From an uncultured Mycoplasmatota bacterium (lineage in GTDB: Bacteria > Bacillota_I > Bacilli_A > RF39 > UBA660), in contig CANSDD010000020.1 of the NCBI GenBank assembly GCA_947645535.1, positions 1 to 19,626 of the forward strand: 19,626 bases of DNA. The letters run 5' to 3'. The position numbers were made by a program, and so were the translations under genes. Each line of letters starts with the position of its first letter. Position 1 is the first letter of the stretch. The notes below the pieces were generated by a model. That model searched no databases, had not been told where the DNA came from, and saw only the letters and a list, made by a program, of their open reading frames with translations. This document shows, piece after piece, positions 15,883 to 19,626 of this stretch.

Positions 15883-16050
15883 ATGACTACTAAAGATAGA
15901 ACTATGAAGTGGGTTGTACTGTGTTTCATCGCTGTTTCATTATTAGTCTTAGGTAGTATTGCAGTAGAATATAATATTTTTGATATGATGTATTTTATAT
16001 GTTTGATTATATATTTTATACGTTATATTTATATTAAAGTAAAAGAATAA
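15883..16050 (+). CDS. Small two-segment membrane protein of unknown function
   Basis: I do not recognise this gene. It encodes 55 residues starting MTTKDRTMKW. There are two hydrophobic stretches (about 10-28 and 34-50) separated by a short turn with Glu29 and Asp34-type residues, then a basic tail ending IKVKE. A good ribosome binding site, GAAGGAG, lies 5-6 nt before the ATG, and an extended -10 promoter lies 40 bp upstream. It stands alone between metG and tatD, and tatD has its own -10 element after it. These translation and transcription signals, rather than sequence similarity, support it as a real gene. A role as a membrane-embedded regulator or a sporulation small protein is possible but unsupported. 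Confidence 0.65.
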   Translation: MTTKDRTMKWVVLCFIAVSLLVLGSIAVEYNIFDMMYFICLIIYFIRYIYIKVKE

Positions 16051-16066
16051 AAGATTATACAGATTA

Positions 16067-16075
16067 TGGTATAAT
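16067..16075 (+). promoter_or_regulatory. Extended -10 promoter of tatD
   Basis: TGGTATAAT is a perfect -10 hexamer with an extended TGN element, followed by a T-run and a 25-nt leader to the tatD ATG. No good -35 box is present at the usual distance. Confidence 0.5.
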
Positions 16076-16100
16076 TTTTTTGTGAAAGAAGGTAATAATT

Positions 16101-16859
16101 ATGATGATAGATACACATTGTCATTTATGTAAAGAAGATTATAATAATGTAGATGAAATTATTGAACATATGGAAGACAATTATATGATAGCAGCAGGAG
16201 TAGATGACAAAACAAATAAAGAAGTATTAGAATTATGTAAAAAATATTATAATATTTATGGAGCAATTGGGATTCATCCTAATGAAGTAAAGGATAGTAA
16301 AGAAGAGGAATTAAATTTCATAGAAAAACATATAAATGATAATAAGATTATGGCAATAGGAGAAATAGGATTAGATTATCACTATGGAATAGAAGAAAAA
16401 GAATTACAAAAACAGTATTTTAAAAAACAGTTAGATATGGCTAGAAAATATAGAAAAGCAGTAGTTATTCATAGTCGTGATTCTATAGAAGATACATATC
16501 AAATAATGAAAGAATATAAAGATGTAAAAATGACACTTCATTGTTATAGTGGTAGTGTAGAAATGGCTAAGAAATTTTTAGAATTAAATGTTTATTTTGG
16601 AATAGGTGGAGTAGTAACTTTTAAAAATAATCGTATTTTAAAAGAGGTAGTAAAAATGTTGCCGCTTTCTCGTATATTATTAGAAACAGATAGTCCTTAT
16701 TTAACACCAGAGCCATATAGAGGAACTAAAAATGAACCTAAAAATGTTCTTTTAGTAGCAGAAGAAATAGCTAAAATAAAAAATATTACGTTAGAAGAAG
16801 TATTAAAAATAACAACAGAGAATGCAATATGTCAATTTGACTTACCCTTGGTGATATGA
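16101..16859 (+). CDS. tatD: TatD family metal-dependent deoxyribonuclease
   Basis: TIM-barrel metallo-hydrolase of the amidohydrolase superfamily; relatives have 3'-5' DNA exonuclease activity in repair and, in some species, D-aminoacyl-tRNA or RNA processing roles. The 252-residue protein carries all the metal ligands: His6 and His8 in DTHCHL, Glu88 in GEIGLDY, His124 in VIHSRD, His147 in LHCYSGS, and Asp197 in LLETDSPYLTP. The C-terminal PYRGTKNEP motif is typical. ATG 16101 is used; the next codon is also ATG, so the start could be 3 nt later. The stop TGA is followed directly by TAA. The gene matches B. subtilis yabD, which lies between metS and yabE exactly as here. Confidence 0.95.
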   Translation: MMIDTHCHLCKEDYNNVDEIIEHMEDNYMIAAGVDDKTNKEVLELCKKYYNIYGAIGIHPNEVKDSKEEELNFIEKHINDNKIMAIGEIGLDYHYGIEEKELQKQYFKKQLDMARKYRKAVVIHSRDSIEDTYQIMKEYKDVKMTLHCYSGSVEMAKKFLELNVYFGIGGVVTFKNNRILKEVVKMLPLSRILLETDSPYLTPEPYRGTKNEPKNVLLVAEEIAKIKNITLEEVLKITTENAICQFDLPLVI

Positions 16860-16897
16860 TAAAATTGTATTGTGATTTATGAACAAGGAGGAACGAA

Positions 16898-17596
16898 ATG
16901 AATATAACTATATTAGAAGCAATTGCAAAATTGATAAGTCTTCTTTTAGTCGGATTTACTTCGTTGTTTAGTGATTCAGTAATAAAAAATGAACAAGTAG
17001 AAACATTAAACATCAATAATAATAAAAGCCATAATACAATTAATGAAATAATTCCTTATGAAACTGAGACTGTATACAATTCGAAGATACCTTCAACAAT
17101 AACAAAAGTAGTAATAGAAGGGGAAGTAGGTTTAAAAACTATTAATGAGAATAATGAAGTTGTAGTTGTAAGGGAACCTGTTACAGAAGTAGTAGAAAAA
17201 GGTACAGGAGCAGCAGGAAGTTATGTAGGAAGAATAACAGGATATGGTCCAGATTGTCCAGGATGTAGTGTAACTGGGACAGTAGCATGTCATACGAAAA
17301 ATAGAGGAACACATAGTTTAATAAATGATGGAATCTATTATGAAGATGAAGAATATGGTAGTATTCGAATATTATCAGCAGCTTCAGCTTTTCCGTGTGG
17401 CACAATTATTGAAGTGGATAATGGAAATGGGGAACCATTTTATGGAGTTGTATTAGATCGTGGTGGGTCTATGAATAGTGCTTGGAAGAATGGAACTGTA
17501 TGGATTGACTTAGCATATGCTTCATCAGCAGATGCTAAAGTTGGTGGTATTACTGGAACAAATATAAAATTTGATGTACAAAGATGGGGCTTTTAG
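16898..17596 (+). CDS. Secreted cell-wall protein with G5-like and 3D domains, YabE-like
   Basis: Probable exported protein acting on or binding peptidoglycan. The 232-residue protein begins with a hydrophobic segment (about 4-24) that acts as signal peptide or membrane anchor. A G5-like module follows (about 60-105: VVIEGEVGLK to REPVTEVVEKGT). The C-terminal region (about 112-232) has the 3D/double-psi-barrel pattern: GRITGYGPDC, then FPCGTIIEVDNG, then VVLDRGGSM and the WIDLAYAS motif with conserved Asp residues. It is much shorter than B. subtilis YabE (437) and lacks the DUF348 repeats. Position after tatD is the same as yabE there. CAAGGAGG lies before the ATG. Resuscitation-promoting or lytic activity is inferred from the family only. 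An intrinsic terminator overlaps its stop. Confidence 0.8.
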   Translation: MNITILEAIAKLISLLLVGFTSLFSDSVIKNEQVETLNINNNKSHNTINEIIPYETETVYNSKIPSTITKVVIEGEVGLKTINENNEVVVVREPVTEVVEKGTGAAGSYVGRITGYGPDCPGCSVTGTVACHTKNRGTHSLINDGIYYEDEEYGSIRILSAASAFPCGTIIEVDNGNGEPFYGVVLDRGGSMNSAWKNGTVWIDLAYASSADAKVGGITGTNIKFDVQRWGF

Positions 17597-17607
17597 AAGT
17601 CCTTTTT
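17587..17607 (+). terminator. Intrinsic terminator of the YabE-like gene
   Basis: GGGCTT (17587-17592) and AAGTCC (17597-17602) form a 6-bp stem with one G-U pair and a TTAG loop, followed by five T. The stem includes the stop codon. Confidence 0.75.
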
Positions 17608-17626
17608 ATTATCTATTTGGTCCTTC

Positions 17627-17655
17627 TTGCTTAAAAGAGAAAGCTATAATATAAT
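17627..17655 (+). promoter_or_regulatory. Sigma-A promoter of the DUF1703-type gene
   Basis: TTGCTT (17627-17632) and TATAAT (17650-17655) are 17 bp apart, 24 bp before the ATG. The gene is therefore an independent transcription unit behind the preceding terminator. Confidence 0.75.
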
Positions 17656-17679
17656 AGAGTATAGAAAGAAGGAATAACT

Positions 17680-19329
17680 ATGAAACAACCACCAGTAAGT
17701 GTAGATAATTTTAAAAGAATAATTGATGATGATTATTATTATGTAGATAAAACTAAAGTAATAGAAGAATTACTTTATAATAAAAATCTTCTGGTCTTAT
17801 TTCCAAGACCAAGAAGATTTGGAAAAAGTTTATTATTATCTATGATAGATTGTTTCTTTAATATAGATAAAAAAGAAAATAATAAAAATTTATTTAGAGG
17901 ATTATATATAGAAAAATCAGAATATTATAGTGAATTTGGTAAATATCCCGTTATTCATGTAGATTTTAAATCATTAAAACGGAATACATATGAAGGAATA
18001 TTAAATCAATTTAAATTTTTAATTTCTGAATTATATAAAGAAAAAGAATACGTAAAAGAAATATTAGATGAAGATGAACTGAAAGATTTCAATTTAATTA
18101 AAAGTAGGCAAGGGAATGAAGATGATTATATTCAAGCAATAAAATTATTATCTAAATGGTTATGTAGATATCATAAACAAAATGTAATCATTTTAATAGA
18201 TGAATATGATGTACCAATAACAGAAGCATATATGAATAATATTTATAATGAAGTAATGAATTTTATGAGAGAAGTATTTTCAAATACTTTAAAAGGAAAT
18301 GAAAACTTAAAAATAGGAATATTAACTGGAGTTACGAGAGTAAGTAAAGAAAGTATATTTAGTGGATTTAATAATTTAAAAATATATGATCTTATGAATA
18401 GAGAGTATAATGAATATTTTGGATTTACAGAAATTGAGACAAAGGAATTATTAAACTATTATGGCTTAGAATTAACAGAAGAAGTAAAAAAAATTTATGA
18501 TGGATATAATTTTGGAGGCTTATCTACTTATAATCCATGGAGTATATTAAATTATGTGCAAGACAAAAAGTTAATTCCTTATTGGTTTAATACATCAGAT
18601 AATGCACTTATCAAAGAAATATTAAAAGAAACAAATGAAGAAAATAAAGAAGAAATAGAAAAATTAATACTAGGAGAAAGTATTAATTTTACATATGATA
18701 ATACAATTACATTTAGTGATTTAAAGAATAAGATAAATGATAAAAATGCAATATTTAATTTATTATTAGCTTCTGGTTATTTAACTTATGATAAAAGCAT
18801 AATAATAAATGATATAAAAGAAAAAGAAATAAATTATTTTAAAATACCAAATTTGGAAGTAAAAGAAGAATTTATAAAAATGATAAAAGAGATAAATTTT
18901 CAAAATATAGATGAACTACAAGAAAATGAATTTTTAATAGCTTTATTAAAGAAAGAAAAAGAAAAAATAGAGGAATATATCAATAAGAATTTATTAAGTA
19001 TGAGTTATTACGATGCAAAAGAAATGTTTTATCATGGATATGTATTAGGATTATTTAGTGGCTTTATCAATAATAATTTTATAGTAAAATCAAATAGAGA
19101 GTCAGGATTAGGAAGATATGATTTGATGATAGAAAAGAAAGATAAAACTATAGGAATTATAATAGAAATAAAATTAGCTAGTAGTAAAGAAGAAATAGAA
19201 GAATTAGCTATAAAAGGATTAAATCAAATAGAAGAGAAAGAATATTATAAAGAATTAGAATTAGATAAAGTAGAGAATATAAATAAATATGTAATTGTAT
19301 TTTATGGAAAAGAATGTATTGTAAGGTAG
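17680..19329 (+). CDS. AAA-ATPase-like / PD-(D/E)XK nuclease-like protein (DUF1703 type)
   Basis: A member of a large family of unknown biological role, abundant and often multicopy in gut bacteria. The 549-residue protein starts with the family's PVSVDNFKRII and YYYVDKT segment. An unusual Walker A, FPRPRRFGKS (41-50), is followed by Walker B LIDEYD with Asp174 and Glu175. A middle helical region precedes the C-terminal PD-(D/E)XK-like domain, where GRYDLMI (Asp481) and IIEIK (Glu496, Lys498) supply the expected nuclease residues. Length and domain order are typical, so it looks intact. It has its own promoter and a candidate terminator, and it occupies the place where B. subtilis has rnmV and ksgA, suggesting a later insertion. 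Defence or DNA processing is possible but unproven. Confidence 0.88.
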   Translation: MKQPPVSVDNFKRIIDDDYYYVDKTKVIEELLYNKNLLVLFPRPRRFGKSLLLSMIDCFFNIDKKENNKNLFRGLYIEKSEYYSEFGKYPVIHVDFKSLKRNTYEGILNQFKFLISELYKEKEYVKEILDEDELKDFNLIKSRQGNEDDYIQAIKLLSKWLCRYHKQNVIILIDEYDVPITEAYMNNIYNEVMNFMREVFSNTLKGNENLKIGILTGVTRVSKESIFSGFNNLKIYDLMNREYNEYFGFTEIETKELLNYYGLELTEEVKKIYDGYNFGGLSTYNPWSILNYVQDKKLIPYWFNTSDNALIKEILKETNEENKEEIEKLILGESINFTYDNTITFSDLKNKINDKNAIFNLLLASGYLTYDKSIIINDIKEKEINYFKIPNLEVKEEFIKMIKEINFQNIDELQENEFLIALLKKEKEKIEEYINKNLLSMSYYDAKEMFYHGYVLGLFSGFINNNFIVKSNRESGLGRYDLMIEKKDKTIGIIIEIKLASSKEEIEELAIKGLNQIEEKEYYKELELDKVENINKYVIVFYGKECIVR

Positions 19330-19340
19330 ATTCTTTTTTT
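19308..19340 (+). terminator. Candidate terminator after the DUF1703-type gene
   Basis: AAAAGAAT (19308-19315) pairs with ATTCTTTT (19330-19337) over a 14-nt loop, with T continuing to 19340. The stem is AT-rich and the loop wide, so strength is uncertain. Confidence 0.4.
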
Positions 19341-19489
19341 GAAAAATGTGACCTTTCATGAATATTAGAGACAAAATGGTTACAAAATAAAAGTAGAAGG
19401 AAAAGAAATAGTATAATGCAATTGTTAGAAAAAAAATAACTAATTTAGAGAAATAACTTGAAAAAGAAATAGAAAGGTAGAGAAAAAAG
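19330..19489. other. Intergenic stretch before the prepilin-like gene
   Basis: About 160 bases of A-rich sequence with no gene that I can support. A TATAAT at 19412-19417 could serve as a -10 box for the next gene, but no matching -35 box is seen. AAAGG (19473-19477) is a possible ribosome binding site 12 nt before the ATG at 19490, which is longer than usual. Confidence 0.5.
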
Positions 19490-19626
19490 ATGAGAAAGTT
19501 TGCAAATAGCGAATGGGGGGGGGGGTATACTAAAATGTAGTATCTACCCTAAATCAAAAAGAAAAACAAATGGATTTACACTAATAGAATTACTAGCAGT
19601 AATAATTATAATAGGAGTAGTAGCTT
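19490..19626 (+). CDS. Type IV prepilin/pseudopilin-like gene, 5' part, out of frame across an 11-G tract
   Basis: The last 55 bases encode NGFTLIELLAVIIIIGVVA, the hallmark prepilin N terminus: a glycine cleavage site (codon 19572-19574), then Phe, then Glu at +5 and a hydrophobic helix. A basic KSKRKTNG segment precedes it. That frame is open back to a TGA at 19491 but has no ATG or GTG, only TTG 19500. The ATG at 19490 is in a different frame and reaches TAG at 19538 after 16 codons. The two frames meet in a run of 11 G (19515-19525); with 10 G the ATG would read straight into the prepilin with a 28-residue leader. The gene runs off the window. It may be phase-variable, a pseudogene, or a sequencing indel. 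Confidence 0.7.
19515..19525 (+). repeat. Homopolymeric tract of 11 G
   Basis: Eleven consecutive G in a genome segment where GGG is rare. The tract sits in the 5' part of the prepilin-like gene and its end contributes to a hairpin: GGGTATACTA (19523-19532) pairs with TAGTA and TACCC (19538-19542 and 19545-19549) with a 2-nt bulge and an AAATG loop. Confidence 0.95.

Noticed and set aside
1..19626. CRISPR arrays, tRNA genes, insertion sequences
   Set aside because: No regularly spaced repeats beyond the parS pair, no tRNA cloverleaf, and no transposase or terminal inverted repeats were recognised.

Overview
The window is a chromosomal segment of a very AT-rich, Gram-positive bacterium (Bacillota). 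Genes start mostly with ATG behind GGAGG-type ribosome binding sites and lie almost all on the + strand. The gene order follows the origin-proximal arc of Bacillus subtilis: scr/tadA, dnaX, yaaK, recR, bofA, holB, ricT, yabB, rsmI, and then the pth, mfd, spoVT and metS, tatD, yabE blocks. Several genes of that arc are missing here (tmk, yaaR, yabA, rnmV, ksgA). BofA and SpoVT indicate a spore-forming ancestry. The short SRP RNA and the compaction suggest a deep-branching Bacilli or Erysipelotrichia-like lineage, possibly from the gut. I cannot name a species.

Layout. Positions 1-300 hold two parS centromere sites in a 33-bp tandem repeat, then a short 4.5S SRP RNA with its own promoter. Positions 305-7583 are a dense run of translation, replication and repair genes: tadA, dnaX, the YbaB gene, recR, bofA, holB, ricT, trmN6, rsmI and pth. 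The genes are nearly contiguous, with spacings from a 14-nt overlap to about 65 nt. Positions 7584-11143 hold mfd with its own promoter and terminator. A CBS/DRTGG family II pyrophosphatase lies alone on the - strand (11144-12766) and is divergent from spoVT (12875-13405), which has a possible forespore promoter. A methionine T-box riboswitch (about 13430-13677) precedes a dUTPase-family gene and metG. Then come a 55-residue membrane protein missed by length cut-offs, tatD, a secreted G5/3D-type cell-wall protein, and a large AAA-ATPase/PD-(D/E)XK protein of the DUF1703 type. The window ends inside a type IV prepilin-like gene preceded by a run of 11 G.

How the genes work together. The first block supplies the clamp loader (tau and delta'), recombination mediators, tRNA and rRNA modification enzymes, the RicT maturation/sporulation factor and peptidyl-tRNA recycling. 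Mfd couples transcription to repair. SpoVT and BofA act late in sporulation. The T-box ties dUTPase and methionyl-tRNA synthetase expression to uncharged tRNA-Met.

Most of the window is conserved housekeeping, and I see no complete new multi-gene system. The points most worth a second look are the 11-G tract, which puts the terminal prepilin out of frame with its only upstream ATG; the dUTPase whose motif-3 aspartate is glutamate and which sits under a Met T-box; the tandem parS pair; and the DUF1703-type ATPase/nuclease sitting where B. subtilis has rnmV and ksgA.
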